A stretch of DNA of 64,000 nt from Paragonimus westermani (taxonomy: Eukaryota; Platyhelminthes; Trematoda; Plagiorchiida; Troglotrematidae): assembly GCA_008508345.1 (NCBI GenBank), contig QNGE01000945.1, positions 62,001 to 126,000 on the forward strand. Direction: 5' to 3'. The notes beneath the pieces were generated by a model, which saw only the letters and a list, made by a program, of their open reading frames with translations, was not told where the DNA came from and did not search any database. Each line of letters starts with the position of its first letter. Positions within the stretch are counted from its first letter, which is position 1. Shown piece after piece: positions 1 to 13,069 of the stretch. The position numbers and the translations under genes were made by a program.

Positions 1-190
1 CATCTGGCGGTTCGGTCGTGCCTATTGTGAGTTAGTGAATCCGCGATCAACTTGAGCGTTAAATCACGACTGTGATTTGAACAGGCAATACTGATGAGTT
101 TTTACAGCAGTGAAACTTAAATCATTTTCTTTTCGAAAAAGGCTGGATGAAAAGTGTATCTGAATTTAGAAACTGATTTGAAGACTGATT
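1..190 (+). repeat. decayed SINE copy (tRNA-like core), cut by window edge
   Basis: This stretch aligns loosely, in the same order, with the forward half of the SINE at 12230-12418. Shared blocks are the 'ggtcgtgc' motif, a degraded tRNA-like core with a B-box remnant (gatttgaac near 74-82), and the downstream 'cttttcgaaa...gtgtatctgaat' block near 132-168. It is heavily diverged and its left part lies outside the window. Assignment rests on hand alignment. Confidence 0.45.
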
Positions 191-3100
191 TTTGCAGTAC
201 TGGTATAACTCCATAAATGTGAATGCATTTGCCAGATATGCCAACTACTATAAATTACAGCCTCAACACATACATGAGCCTCGAGTTCAAGTTAACTAAC
301 GTGAGTTATTGGAGGTCCCTTATTCTAGGTAGTACAGTGCGAAAACACTGACCCCATTTAAAACGCTAAACTCATTTTGTTAATCCACATTTTTGCACCT
401 AATTCAACGCAACCCAAACATTGACAGATGAGATGATAATTTCGCAAACTTCTTTGACTGGACATCAATATTTCGTGGCATTTTTTATATATACAAAATA
501 AGTATCAGGTAAACTAAGTATGTAGTGTAAGCCATCGAAAGATATAGTTACTCACGTGATAAGTCAATGTACTCCAAATTGGACGCATTTTGAATAAGTC
601 GGCATAGTAACTGTGGATCATATGCACCTAGTCCAGTGTTTGATAATTTCTGTGTGAGTGAGGTGTCCGTTAGGATATCAACGCAGTTGATTAACTCACC
701 AATTGTTTTAAATGCTCCAGCTTTTGTACGTTTTGAGCAAGGTTATGTAGTGTGGACTCGGTAATCGGGTTCCCCGAGAGATTCACACACACACAGCCAG
801 GAAAGTGCTTGAAAACAAAGAGAACCGATTAGCAAGCGTTAACCTACTATGACCGAGTGGAAGGAACAAAAATTTGAGACTGAGTATACCGTGGTTGTTA
901 ATATCAATAATATTGTTGCCACTACGAATAATGGTAGTACTCATCCGGTTTGGACTCTAGTGATTTGAAGCAACGCCTTCTGTGAAGCGCATGGGTATCA
1001 CACGTTTCTCTGTTAGCAATAATCTCTTCTTGGCCCCGTTACTTGACACTGGAAGGGCACGAACACAGTAGTCAAAATTCAATTCGTCAGTAGGAGTTGA
1101 TAAGTGAGTGTCGAAATGAAGCCTGGTCTCTTCTTAGGGAATTCACTTGAAGATTCTGTCAATTTTACATCACCAGCTTTTACCTCTCTCAAGCATTTCT
1201 ACACTTCCTGAGTTTAAAGTGTCGTTACCTAACCGTTTTCTATCGTTTCTCTCAATGGTTCGAGTATGGCTGAAAATTACAGTTTTTACAGTTGATACTT
1301 TGTAATCAAATTTGTAGCAGTACTTATCAGTAGTAAAATTTTAAAGGTTATCAATCACGTTAGTGAATGTTAGAATGAAACGTTTAGGAAATTCAGTCAT
1401 CAGAACAACAGTGGATTTCGTATGAGACGATGGAATAGGCGACAAACTGCGTTAAAACACAAAGTTTGTGGACTCTCGATGTGGTTTAGTAGATCAGCTG
1501 ACAGAACAAGTGTAACTTTTAGACATGTGGTTTATCTAGCTGTTTTGTGTCCATTGGAGAACTCGGCTGTTCGAAACTGGATCTTATTTAGACATCCACC
1601 CAAATGCAGGGTCATTTACACATGTACAGAGACAAACAGTGTGGTTCACACGTCTGATGTGTTCTTGAGAACCTGTTCACATCTGCTTTCGCAATCACCG
1701 TCGTCTGGTCTGTTTAACTCACGCGTATGTTACGGAAATGTTTTTTTGGCCATTTTCTCATTACTTCATTCAGTTTTCTCAAGTGGACTTCAGAAACAGG
1801 CAGTCTGGATTTTCGTGAAGCAAACGGACATATTTGGGCCTAGCACATTCAGTAGTATAACGTTTGTAACCAGATCTCTCTTCCTTTCAAATTAGCTGTC
1901 ATCGATATAAAAAGGCCAGATTAAGCTTGCAACTGCTCACAGGCAAAAGTCTACGGGAGACGGGAACACTATAGGTGCATGTTGTGAGGAGCACAGAGAT
2001 TAAGGACTGAGTGGGTTGCTTCCCAAAGGTCAAGCAGTTTTCTTTAAATCTTACAGGAAAACTTGCTCACTGCATTTTGTTTGATTTTGAATTGAATAGG
2101 ACGTCCATAGCATGCGTCGCCGCTTACCACATCAGAGATGTGAGAAAATGACGCCTCTTTTAAAGTTGAGTCTCCAATGCGTCAACTCTGGTGAAGCGCC
2201 AGTCTGACCGGTGAATTTAACCATTCTGTCTAGTTGAGTAATGATGAAACGTGGTACTGAGATTAACTGCACCCATTTCTGAAGATGTCCAGGTTCTGAA
2301 TGGCCATATTGACAGTCAATCTGGCCACCAGTAGTTGGGTATTAAATCGGCTGTCAGATTCGGAGAAATGTTTAAACGACGTGCGGCTGAGCTGTAGAGA
2401 ACTGATCGAGTGACTGATTTGTTATGGTCATTATTCCACTCCGTTATTCCGGGTTGCACACCCTTGACGTGTGATTGATCGGTCCTACTGTGTGGCAAAC
2501 AAGCCAGCTATCGTACCTTAATGGAAAACTAAATTTTCACCTTCACACTGGAACTGAATGCTCACAGGTCTTGTGCACGTGTAAAAACACAGACACTATG
2601 AACACCTCGGGAGAGTTTGTTGAATTGCCCCATAGTTAACCCTTACAGGATTCGTTAGTTGTAATCGACTTCACTGCTGACTTTCATGTTCCATCTAAAT
2701 ATATTTTCTACCAGGACGACATGTCCAAACTTCGTCTTTTGATACAATCAAGTATGGATTAAATTTCTGTCACCATTTTCACGGAATTTTCTCCATCTAC
2801 TCGAACGATGTTTTTTTTTCCAGGTGAAACTGAACTTCTTTTCGTTAAAACACGGTTGTAATAGTCACCTGAAACAGCCCATCATTTAATATTTTGGTTA
2901 GTGTATGTAAAGTGGAAATAAGACACTAGGCATCGTATCGTCCATTTTATCTTAGACTGGCCTGAATCGGTGATGATGCTTAAGCGATATGCTCCAAACT
3001 AAATGATGATAGTAGTGTATGAAGAAACGCTCCGGAATAAATATCGTATAGTTTGATAGAAATGAAAAGCAACAAAAACTGGAACAGATTTTCTACAGAC

Positions 3101-5046
3101 AGAATTGGTAGCTTGTTGCAAACAATGCGTTTTATGTGTACTTCAAGTTAACTCTAATAATAACTGGCTTTAAAAAATAACGAAGTCTTCGTGCAACGAA
3201 GAATTTCTAGAAAGAAAGTTCAGCTGGCTCCTGTTTTCACACCACTGATCCCATACACTTCCGCTGGTCAAACCGGAGTCCGATATTGAACAACAAGTTT
3301 GACACCTATAAAACCTGAGGGCCATGATGGTCACGTGCTGGTATAACTTCAAATAAAGTGATAAGAATTCGGTGTCACCCTCAAGTTGTGTTTTTCGATC
3401 AGTGAGAACAACTACGAATTTCGCTGTTGAAGACAGATAGCAGTTTCTTTGTTTGGGAAGTGAAGAAAGCGTGCGTGTGAGAGTGATTGGTTCGACTCCT
3501 GTTATAACACAGGGTTTAATAATCAACTACTATGCCAGTTTTATGCGGTAAAGTGAGATGTTTTGTCGTGTCCGCCTTAGCTGACTACTGGCCAGGATAG
3601 CAAAATATAAGACTTGGTTGTGATGGTTAGTCAAATCAGTATAAAACCAGTCCGATGTCAATTACGGCCACTGTTAATTACATGGGAACCAGTTCGAAGG
3701 AGTCTGAGGGGTGGAAGCAAAATGTTCACCCTTGATTTTATACATAAAGTTGAACATCAGAAATTCAAGCACTTTGCGTGTTAACGGATCTTCTAAATCC
3801 CGGGAGGTGGATTGTTGTTTGGTTTACCTGTGGGGAAGACAGATTTGGCACACTATCAGAAAGGGCGTCCCCTGGGATGAATAACATCTCCGTTGAAATT
3901 CATCCACGCCATTATTGGAAATTAAAATTATATTACTCGTAAGTAAAATGATTTTGATGTATTTTTTACGTTGTAGTAGGTCCCTGTGTGACGAACCTAG
4001 AAAATCGGTGGATTCGGGTCTACCACATGAATCGCATACCATCAAATAGCCACCCAAGAGTGAACTGACAATAACACATCACTGGTCCAAACTGATGCTT
4101 AACTGCCACATAACAAAGAAGAAAGCAGAGCAGAGAGAAGGAAAAATATAGGAGACGGGGAGGGAGCTTACTACTGAAAATGGTATAAAGCTTCGTCTAT
4201 ATTCAAACATTTAACCTCAAGGTGTTTACAGCTTGTAAACAATTAGCCAAGCTGTGAGTGAAAGTAAGACGTGATCAGAAAGACAACTTCATTACCACTT
4301 TTCCCGCCAATTTCATTCACTCCACAGGCAACTCGGCCAAACGACGGCAACATTCACGCCACTGAGTTCGGCTAGCTGTCATTCCAATTAACGTCTTCAG
4401 CCACCGACTCTAAGAGCCGTGATACATTTTTCAAGTATGGGAATTAGTATCGTGACTCTAGCAAGGAGGGGTGGTGTCTGTCGTCCACATAAGTTAGAAA
4501 AGGCCTTAACTCAGTTGTAGAGTACATATAGAACACTGGTACGTGGTTTCTGAGAATGGTTCAAAGGGGAATCAGAAATTTTACTGTTTAGTATTTTCTC
4601 AATCATCGCATCCCCAAATTACGTTGTCGTTATATTTTGTAATAATATATATGGTCGAAATGTTATCGAGTTTCACAGTAAGACGTCACAGACCAGGCAG
4701 GTGTATGACGTCCGGTTAAGATGTGTTGACTTCTCTTGTATAGTCTACCAAATGTACAAGTCGTATATCCAAAGCAACATCTTCCTGAAGGCTTCGGAAT
4801 CGCAATTCAATAATGACAAACAAGATGTGTCTAGCTGGGCGATATAAAAGCCTTAGGTTGCTTTTTCAACTGTTCAACGACATTAAAATCTTTTTCTCTT
4901 CCCCGACTCACCATAAGGGTTGCGCACAAGGCTTGGGTGCCTCTGGTTCCAAAGGTGAACGGATTTAAGTTAAGGGTATTGTTTAACGAATCTTTCTCGG
5001 CATACTTCTTCCGCTCCTAGAAGATTTAACCGTATACCTGACATAC
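191..5046. other. gene-poor 5' flank, nothing recognised
   Basis: I see no recognisable exon, RNA gene or repeat here. A 157-codon open frame at 1422-1895 (+) has no domain resemblance and a cysteine- and serine-rich composition typical of chance frames. There are short low-complexity runs only (CA-repeat near 787-797, T-run near 2811). Confidence 0.5.
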
Positions 5047-5343
5047 CTGAGAACCATTCTTCTCATCGGAAAATTCGTGGAGTTTGTCACATTGTTCAGT
5101 CTCAATTCCTTGTTTGAACGACCTTGAAAGTGCGTCACTCATGGCCGATAAATATTTGCCCGATGCATGCACTCCCATTCTTAGGCATTCTTGGCAATAC
5201 TTATATTGTACGACAGTCAGCGATCCCGAGGGTATGTCCGATGTACTGTCATCCGGTGTACTTTGGCTGGGGGAGTTACAGGAACTAGCTTGATTGTTGG
5301 ATTCCAAAAGATCTGAGCTTCTGCACCGTTGAACTGAGCTCAT
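5047..5343 (-). CDS. candidate first coding exon, unknown protein
   Basis: On the minus strand an ATG at 5343 opens a 99-codon frame that ends in phase 0 at a good donor (TCTCAG, then gtatgt; the intron would begin at 5046). The first ~40 residues are rich in Ser, Asn, Pro and Asp and look disordered. Residues ~45-75 form a probable amphipathic helix (QYKYCQECLRMGVHASGKYL and following), and the tail is charged. Base -3 of the start is a purine. I do not recognise the family; the helix faintly recalls the first helix of IMD/I-BAR proteins, which is not enough to name it. No downstream exon was located at lower coordinates, so the gene would continue leftward past the window edge or be a chance frame. 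Frames this long are expected by chance in 64 kb; the start plus donor is what lifts it. Confidence 0.28.
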
Positions 5344-7058
5344 CTCACTACTGTTACACTAAAACGTAGGGCAATATATCAACTAGTTAAAAAATCTGTT
5401 CATACAACCTTTTTCAGGTAAAGCATCGTCTAAGCTCTTTGTAAAATATAATGGTTTACAAAAACAACATTCTAGGACCTCAAAAACGAATCGGCTGATC
5501 AGTCTGTTGATAAAATTGGCTAAACAAACACTTGTTAAACCTGATTAACTTCCAATGGTAAGTATGTATTGGTGTATGTAAAACCCTATCTGTAGAGTGA
5601 CGCTGCTGAACCGTTTATTTGGTAAGCGTCTGTCATGTCATTTTCTCGTTACCTGAACTGGACACATGTTGTTGACCAACAATTGAGTGAGTAGATACCA
5701 GGCCCCTGCAGAGACGAGATCCAGGTTACTCATAATGAAGCTGTGTTGCCTTCATTAAGACCGAATAAGTCAATAGTTTAACAAAAAACTACTGCAGACC
5801 AGCTGTAATTTTTCAAAAGACTGATTGTTCGTTGAAACATGCACAGTAAGTTGCTTTCATCTACGCAGTATCGATACAAACGCAGTTGATGTGCTACGTG
5901 AAGACACAATCAGCAACCGGTGTTGGAGGTGATCACGCATGGACTGGACCACGGGAAACTCAAGGTGGGCTATTAGTTACTAGCTAACTGATGTCTTCAA
6001 CCACGTCCAGAGTGGGCCTGGCTGTCACAGCGTTCGTTTGTTATCCCAGGTGTATTTATTTTGCTCGAAGTGATCCGTGGTCAGCCCTTATTAATTGGAT
6101 TCACCACATTCTTTAGGGAATTTTTCAGTAAATTAGTCACTTCAAGCTGGTTAGCATTGCAGTATGCTCATTGGCTGTGGTGACCGGTGACTCCAGTACT
6201 TGGGCACAGGGTGTGAGGGTGAAAAGACAATCTAGGCATTGGGTTCGGTTCAAGTAACACTCCTTCACCTTGGTGAATGCTCACCATTTTTTTCCATCTG
6301 AGAGTGAGGTGGCTAACGATAGCAACCTCAATGTTTGGAGCCGCCCCGATTTACGGCTTCCCATGAACAACAACAAGACAACCAAGGAGAGCCAAAAGAT
6401 ACGAACTGCAAACAACTTCATTCTAGTTCTCCAATCTCTTTCAAGTCGCTAACACACCTCAGCTTTCGGCATCTTCCGCCCCTCACCAAAACGGGAAATA
6501 AGTGTCAAAGAGAGATATGAATATCTAATTCGTTGGAGATGAGCTCAGAGCAAGGCAACGACCACAGAAGAATTTGATAACTACCGAGTCGATATATTGC
6601 CTGGCTTGTCTTTGATGGATGGTCACCGATGTAGACGCTGTTTGCGTAGTCTTCTAGAGCAACAGCCTTGAAGTGGGTCCCTGGGAGTGTGGCGTTTTCT
6701 ACTATGGTTGCTGGTCGATCAGCATTTTGATAGTAAATCAGCTGATCAACGGTTACGGTGCAAAAATTGTGGGTAGAGGTGGACTTGTTTCCTTTGTTCC
6801 TTTGGATTACCACCAGACGTCTAGCAAATTAACTTCAACGTTTCTTCTGCGATCTGAAAGATGTGGGGGCGCTTGTTTTTCTTTAAGGGACATTGTAATA
6901 GGCGAGTAAGTTGTGATGACACATCGGAGTTAGATACATTTAAGACTGATTTCTGTAATACAGCCATTCTAAACACTAATCGCATACGTACTTTGTGAGC
7001 TCATTATGTCTCGATGATCAAAAAGGCCTAATTTGGACTGTATCAGTAACAATGTGAC
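5344..7058. other. no feature recognised
   Basis: Unique-looking sequence without a convincing exon. A 102-codon minus-strand frame at 6505-6813 and overlapping + frames at 6270-6909 show no domain and no flanking splice sites I would trust. Confidence 0.45.
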
Positions 7059-7094
7059 TTGGACTCACTTACAAGCCCAAACGACAGAGAGCAG

Positions 7095-7254
7095 CCAATC
7101 AGACTCCGGCCCAAGGACTCCAGGGAACAACCAATCGGACATCAGGTCAAAGCTAAATTGCGACAAAATCAACCAATAGTGGGTCAGGCCAAACACGACA
7201 GAAACCGACCAACCAGAATTCAGACCAGTAGGTCAACCCACTCTGCTGTATAAG
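7095..7254 (+). promoter_or_regulatory. CCAAT array plus TATA box of the repeat
   Basis: CCAAT occurs at 7095, 7131 and 7173 and a CCAAC variant at 7209, giving starts 36, 42 and 36 bases apart, each in a similar context (A/GRCCAAT). A TATAAG lies 40 bases downstream of the last box, at 7249-7254. The related copy at 19695-19708 has a perfect palindrome, CTCCTATATAGGAG, at the TATA position. This looks like an RNA polymerase II promoter carried inside the element. Function is inferred. Confidence 0.55.
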
Positions 7255-7300
7255 AGCAGGCATCGATCCAACTTCAACAAACGCCAAATTCAAAATTATA

Positions 7301-7376
7301 CGCCGAACACTCACGCACTGACGATGTCACCTCGCTTGGTGATGAAACGTTTGCAACCTAAATGCCAAACTCGGCG
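7301..7376 (+). ncRNA. type I hammerhead-ribozyme-like motif, copy 1
   Basis: Elements in order: stem Ib CGCCGA (7301-7306); stem Ia GCA (7315-7317); core CTGACGA (7318-7324); one extra T (7325); stem II GTCACC (7326-7331), a six-base loop, then GGTGAT (7338-7343); core GAAA (7344-7347); minimal stem III made by ACGT (7347-7350); H17 = T (7351); stem Ia' TGC (7352-7354); stem Ib' TCGGCG (7371-7376), fully paired with CGCCGA. The N7 base differs from the copies at 20 kb (C versus T), which the hammerhead consensus allows. Odd points are the extra base before stem II, a G-U closing pair, and a stem III with no loop, which would favour a dimeric form. Catalysis is not shown. Confidence 0.6.
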
Positions 7377-7445
7377 AACATATCAATACGAAAACAATCA
7401 ACCCGAGCTACAAACAACACCACCACTATTCCTAACCATCAGAAA

Positions 7446-10400
7446 CAGTTAATTAGCTGACTCTCAAGATCTGAACAAATAACGCTTACGGTATGTATCA
7501 GCACAGGGTCTTCTGTTCAATGATTACAGTTGTACGGTTTGAATCTTAGAGAGAGTACGCTTCAGCGCTATCGTTTATTAAAAACGATTGGAAAACTAGA
7601 CCACAAAGACGCTAAATATGCATAGCAGACAATCGCCGTACAAGACGTTTAGGAGAGAGGATGAATTAAATGCGATGACTCTTTATGACAGTCGTACCAT
7701 TAAAACGGATTATGTTAGAAGGTCGTCGGGAGATAAGTAAGAAAACAGTTTAGATGGGGTTGAAAATTGTAAGCGTCCGATCACACAGCTGCAATCTGAT
7801 TGGCTTATTGGGACAATACAGAGCCATTCACGTGACATTGAAACAGGAAATATAGACCGAAATATTTCAGTTTCACTTTGAACAGCTGACTTTCAATTAC
7901 ACCTGAAGGTTTGCACAATGTCGTAGGTGATAGTATCCTTGAAACTGGACGGACCGATGTTGCAGGGGCTGTATCACTTGGTTCGTTAAAATATGCGCCC
8001 GTTAACACTCATTACCTCGGGGGTCAGAGCACAGAAACGGTTATCTAGACACTCATTATCCAACAACGGGCATTTGCTTTAGCAGTGTGCACTACCATCT
8101 GAGTACTGGTTATATCAGCAACTCTTTGCGTCTTATTTTTGGCTACTCTTTTCACACAAGATTTGGGGGGATAAAGACTTCACACAAACCGTCAGGGTCA
8201 GTGGGGCGCTCTCTTTTGTTCACGCTGATTGTGAAACAGATCCACATGTTTTAAACGCGGTGCCATCATTCAGGATGGGAGTAACCGGTGCAAATTACTT
8301 TGTTTTTAATTTTAACTTAGTTCTCCGGATGGTGGATTACTCACAAAGGAACCATATATAACGATATCAGAAGAGATAACCATGTCGCTAACTCCATCTA
8401 ATCGCTTTATGGACACTGTTTTCCATCTGAAGTGGAAAGCGCGGCTGGTAATGATGGCTAATAACCTCTGTTAAGAACGACGTAACAATCCCAAACGGAT
8501 TGTGGAACATAGTCAACGTTGCTCGTTGTGAATGTGAGTGGTCTACTCAGTTATGAAGAAGCGGGAAGATGGGTTGCCTGACCACTTCTAAATTGACATG
8601 GAAAAGCTATGACGGTCAATCGTACCTGGTTACACTATGTGCACAAGAAATTGTTTAGTTTCCGCTACTGAACGTTTGCCAGGATGAGAGGTTTGAGAAC
8701 GAGGACAGCTAGATGCCCACATGAAAGCCTCATGAACGCTGTCGCTTTACTTTAGCGAGGGAGGGCACAGAAGCAGCATGACGCGATAATTGTGATGAGT
8801 CGGCTTGTTGACAGCTTTTACCGATCGCTCTGACGGATTGCAATGGCCAGGTTCAGTTACTGTCTTTGGCCCTCTCGATGTTGAGCGCAAGCTGTTGTTT
8901 GTGTCAAACTAGCGATTCTCAATCCGATTAGTAATCTGGTACAATGCCGTACAACTAGGTTGCACTTGTCATACTGTCGAGTTTGATTATCATACATTGG
9001 CTAAGTTTGTCACACTGGCCGGTCTGTATAATTGTCTGAAGGGTGGAGCAACTCGGCTTCAATAAACCAGATTTGATAGTGCTCCAGTTAGGAGATACTT
9101 GCGATCAATTCAGTCGGAGCTGCCCAAGGCAACAGAAACCATTGGCAATGACAAATACCGGTTTCTTGAATAAAAGACGACACTTGTCTTTAAAACAAAG
9201 TAACCATGGACGAAAGAGCGAATAAACTGTCACGATTATTGTGGTCTATGCAATTATTAAACATCCACCCAACTGCAATGAATGAAACGGACTAGTTACT
9301 TGTTTGTGTGACAGTACCACCCGGTAGCATTTTTTGTTGAGTTTCCACTCGGTTATCTTGTCATTAATTCACCTAATCCGATATACTTGATTGAAACGGG
9401 ACACTCCGGATGAGAAGACAAAATTCAACAATAATCAGCCTGAAAGGGGTAGTCATCATTAGGTTAACAATTTTTCAGTTCGATGGAGTCTTTGATTTGT
9501 TTAATTATGCTGAATGATCCCAGATATACCCCCCCTATAGCTTCATGGGCAAAATAATCATCAGCCCTTTTATGTAGACTCGTATTTACACTTCCAGCTT
9601 TTGAGTAGGTCCCGTTTTCGAACTATTCACTACCGCTTCCGTGTCAGCTGAAGCAGATATCCGTTTGCTAACTCACTTAAAGTGAAGCGTCCAGACTACT
9701 GATGGACGGTGATTATATAGGCTAGCTTGCTTTTTGTCACCATCGTTTACCTTAATCTATGACTGTTAGTATGTTTTTTCTACCAGAGTTATACTGGCGA
9801 TTCTGACATGCGCTGGCTTGCTTTCATCGAGTGGTTCTGGCTGTCTGACGTTAGCCTACCAAGGTCAACATGCAAGTATTATAAGGAATATAGTAAGGGG
9901 CCCTGGGATGACCTTGAGCTTAGCCCGCCCTCAAACTCTCACAAGTTTGCAGCTTTAGTTGTTCAACTTTTACGCCACGGCACAAATGGAGGTGCATTTA
10001 ATTGTCGAGTGAAAACGCTCGTTATCAGGTTCGCGTCGAAGTCTTTTGACGCACTAAATCGCTGAGTTTCGTCTGCAGATTTCCGCCAGTCAAGTCATGA
10101 AGAAAAGTGAACGTTATGTGTGTGTGTGCTTACATCCCTGGCCTACAAAGCGGCAGTGTGTTTTAATGGGCATGGCTTAGGCCAGTTAAAGAGCGCAAAC
10201 TATTGATGTTCATCATGATGTGACTACGAGTATCGAAGAATGTGTCTGTATTCGTCGAAGGCTATAAAGTTGGCAAATGTCTACGATCAGGTATTGATAA
10301 ATAATAAACTGTTCAAACATAGTGGAAACTCACCTCTGAACTTGTGTCGGAATCCATTATGCCAATCTTCCTTGTTTACACTGCAAATGAAATATAAACG

Positions 10401-11986
10401 GCAAAGTACTTCGAAAGTATGTTCGCTTTGTGAGAAAATGGGGGATTTCGAAATCTGACTTGAAATGATTGATTACCGAAGCGGATAACTAATGATTCCA
10501 CCCGAACTGAGATAAGTTTGAGACTAATTTAACTCTTCAACGCACTGGAACAACATTGCTCAACGGTGTTTACAAGGAAAAGTTCTTTCCTTTCAGAAAA
10601 CCATGTCGACTGCAGTAGCTCTCCACAACAATGTATGTTGTCAGTTTTCACCGGTGAATATCGGGTCAAAGTTTTCTAAGTCCAACAGTTCATTCTAGCA
10701 TGTGAGACGGGATAGATCGGCATCACATACGCGTAATCGTGACACCAGCAAGCTGGCTAGGGCATAGAGGTGAGGTTTTGGCTTACGGTGTGGCAAGCAG
10801 AGAGTAGAAATGTGAGCTACCGTTATGGTTCTGACTCGTCAGTCAAAATCACATGATCGCCTCTGGAAACACTTCGAACAAAACCCATTGTTGAACACTG
10901 TGTGAATTGTCACCACAGTTCAGTTCAGTCTGCCCGGTCGATTCTTGTTTGTCCAAAAGCAGTAAGCCTACATACAATATTACACTTGGTAGGTTGTTGA
11001 TCCATGCTTTTGTGGTAATCTCTCTTGCGGTTGTACACTGCACCAACCACCAGTGATTTTTGCACAACACTGGCGCTGAGGCGCAAAGTTTCATTTGCAG
11101 TGTAAAGACATACTGACCACCAGTTGTTTAGGAAACCCTTAGCGATGTAACAGATGGGTATCTAGGATTATTCAGACATCTAAAAGACTGTTCAGCAGTA
11201 ATGTACTATACATATTAACGTTCAGTAAATCCGTATTAGTATTCGGTCACTTTCTTATTCCCAAAAAGGGGCTAGAGAGACGTATTTTTTGGCCAAAAAC
11301 TTTGCGTAAAGTTGTCGGAACGGAGGCACTCACGGTCTTTACCGCTGAGTTTGTTCCTGCATCGTTCTTATGTACTATAGAATTGTTTTATGAATTACTA
11401 AATATCTTCTAATGACACCAAATTAATTACAATTTCCGGATGTCGCAGTCTGGTGTTGTATTCGGCTTACGCCGCTTTAGTTCAAAGGCCAGTTAAGTGG
11501 TATAAGACCGTACGATCAACACTCGATGTTTGTTGCAAAAGAATTACTACATACTAAAACGGGTCGTACAACAAACCAACTTATCTATGAATGAAAACAC
11601 GACAAATGGAGTTTCGAATGTTGTGCGCAGTAAAAATACGATACAGGTAGTTTCGGACATAACTTTGCGCTTTCGAGAAGTCGCAGCATGGCTGATCAAT
11701 ATATTTTTGCAGTTTCTTTAGGTTTTTGGTTGGTTTTTCTCATAAGTTTACGTTTAAAGAAGACCAGGTAACCTTGCGGCAATCTGCTTGCATGGTGTCT
11801 ATGGTGGCTAATTTCGGGTATACACTGTTACTCCTGAGTTTTTCACAGTATAGTAGAATTAACAAATCCAAAATCATTCAGTGAATGTTTTGTCTCAGAT
11901 TTTCAGTTCCGATCGGACAAGCTTCTACGAAAATTATACCAACACACCTTCCTCGTACACCCAACCGAAGCTAAGATTTCACGTTG
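7446..11986. other. no feature recognised
   Basis: No exon, RNA gene or repeat I can support. Short open frames (for example 9808-10065 and 10849-11094) lack domain resemblance and splice context. Confidence 0.45.
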
Positions 11987-12418
11987 AACATCACTCACAT
12001 GCGATCAAAGCCTTCGCATTCGTTCGTGTTAAATCTCGCCGATAATGCATATCTCTACCACGGCCGGAATTAGAACTCCAGCAATGCTATCCTGAGGCAA
12101 CTGTGTTGACAACAGAGCCACTGACCTCACAATTGATAGGATAGTAACTGTGCCTCTTCTCGAGATGATCGGGCAACGTGACTGTTGCTCGCAAATGAAA
12201 GTGGTTGAACGTTCACATATGATAATCTGGTCGTGCTAATGTGAGGTCAGTGACGCATCGGTCAACACGGTTGTCTGAGGAAAGCGTGGCTGCAGTTCTA
12301 ATCCTGGCTGTGGCAAGGATGTAAACTTCTGTTCAACTGGTATAACAAGAGCGAAACTGGAGCCTGATGCTTCTTTTCGAAAGAAGGTAGCTGGTAAGTG
12401 TATCTGAATGCGAAGACT
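11987..12418. repeat. tRNA-derived SINE, inverted double copy
   Basis: The left part (11987 to ~12135) is a reversed copy: 'catcactcac...gatc...gcattc', then a reversed tRNA-like core ending in 'actgacctcac'. From ~12140 the same family runs forward: 'ctcgagatgatcgggcaac', 'ggtcgtgctaatgtgaggtcagtg', a decayed A box, a decayed B box (gttctaatcc, 12295-12304), then the 3' block to 12418. The better-kept relative is at 31069-31385. Two SINE pieces in opposite orientation, joined near the body, could form a long hairpin. Confidence 0.65.
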
Positions 12419-13069
12419 GTGATAATATGTTGGTGATTCTCAACTTAAAAATAATGAAATCCCAGACTACACATCGAGAAGCCAGTATTGCTGGGGAGGA
12501 GCTAACAAAGAAATACGCAACTGTCCAACGGGGACTTCTCACCCGTCACAACCAAGTGTATCATTTGAATATCTTCTCTAAAGTCCGGAGGCCAAAATAT
12601 TGTTATTACTTTGCTGCATATTTTACCGTGGTAAAATTGGTAAAGAGCGACCTTGTGATTGTTGCCATTGGCATAAAGGTCGGTTTAGTAATGGAGTAAT
12701 TAGTGACAGCTATGCGTGAGCAATATTAACACTTATTTAGATTCAGCGTTGACAAATTTGACTGGTCAGTCGACGTATGTAGACAGGTAGTTTAAAGTTT
12801 CTTTTAAAATCACAGCAATGGTAATCAACGAGACGACAAGCCAAAAACTTGGGTAGTTATTCGTGGTAAACTCATGTTGTGTTACACCGAATGAAGATGA
12901 TTTCTGCCACTACCGATGGGTTTTATCCGAACGAGCTGGAGCATCAGCCATCGTGCTACCGATGAAGGTAAAACGAAGTTCTTAAACGTGCGCTAGTTCT
13001 ATTTATGCACGTTATGATAAGAAGTTGCCGGGAACGCAGGGTCAGATTTTTGAAACCATAATACCACTT
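12419..13069. other. no feature recognised
   Basis: A 90-codon + frame at 12427-12699 has no recognisable domain. I see nothing else. Confidence 0.4.

Larger units (their letters stand above)
7059..7445 (+). mobile_element. Penelope-LTR-like repeat, copy 1
   Basis: One complete-looking forward copy of a repeat that recurs at 13070-13256 and on both sides of the gap at 19559-20890. In order it holds a CCAAT-box array (7095-7213), a TATA box (7249-7254), a leader, a hammerhead-like fold (7301-7376), and a tail ending in 'caacccgagctac' and 'ccatcagaa' that is shared with the copies ending at 20878 and starting at 13079. Promoter followed by hammerhead is the layout known for the terminal repeats of Penelope-like elements. 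No protein-coding part is attached, so this is a solo LTR or a non-autonomous element. I could not find a clear target-site duplication, and the left edge is approximate. Confidence 0.7.

Noticed and set aside
1422..1895. 157-codon open frame on the + strand, longest without Ns
   Set aside because: Length is within chance expectation for 64 kb in six frames; no domain, no signal of coding composition, no splice context.
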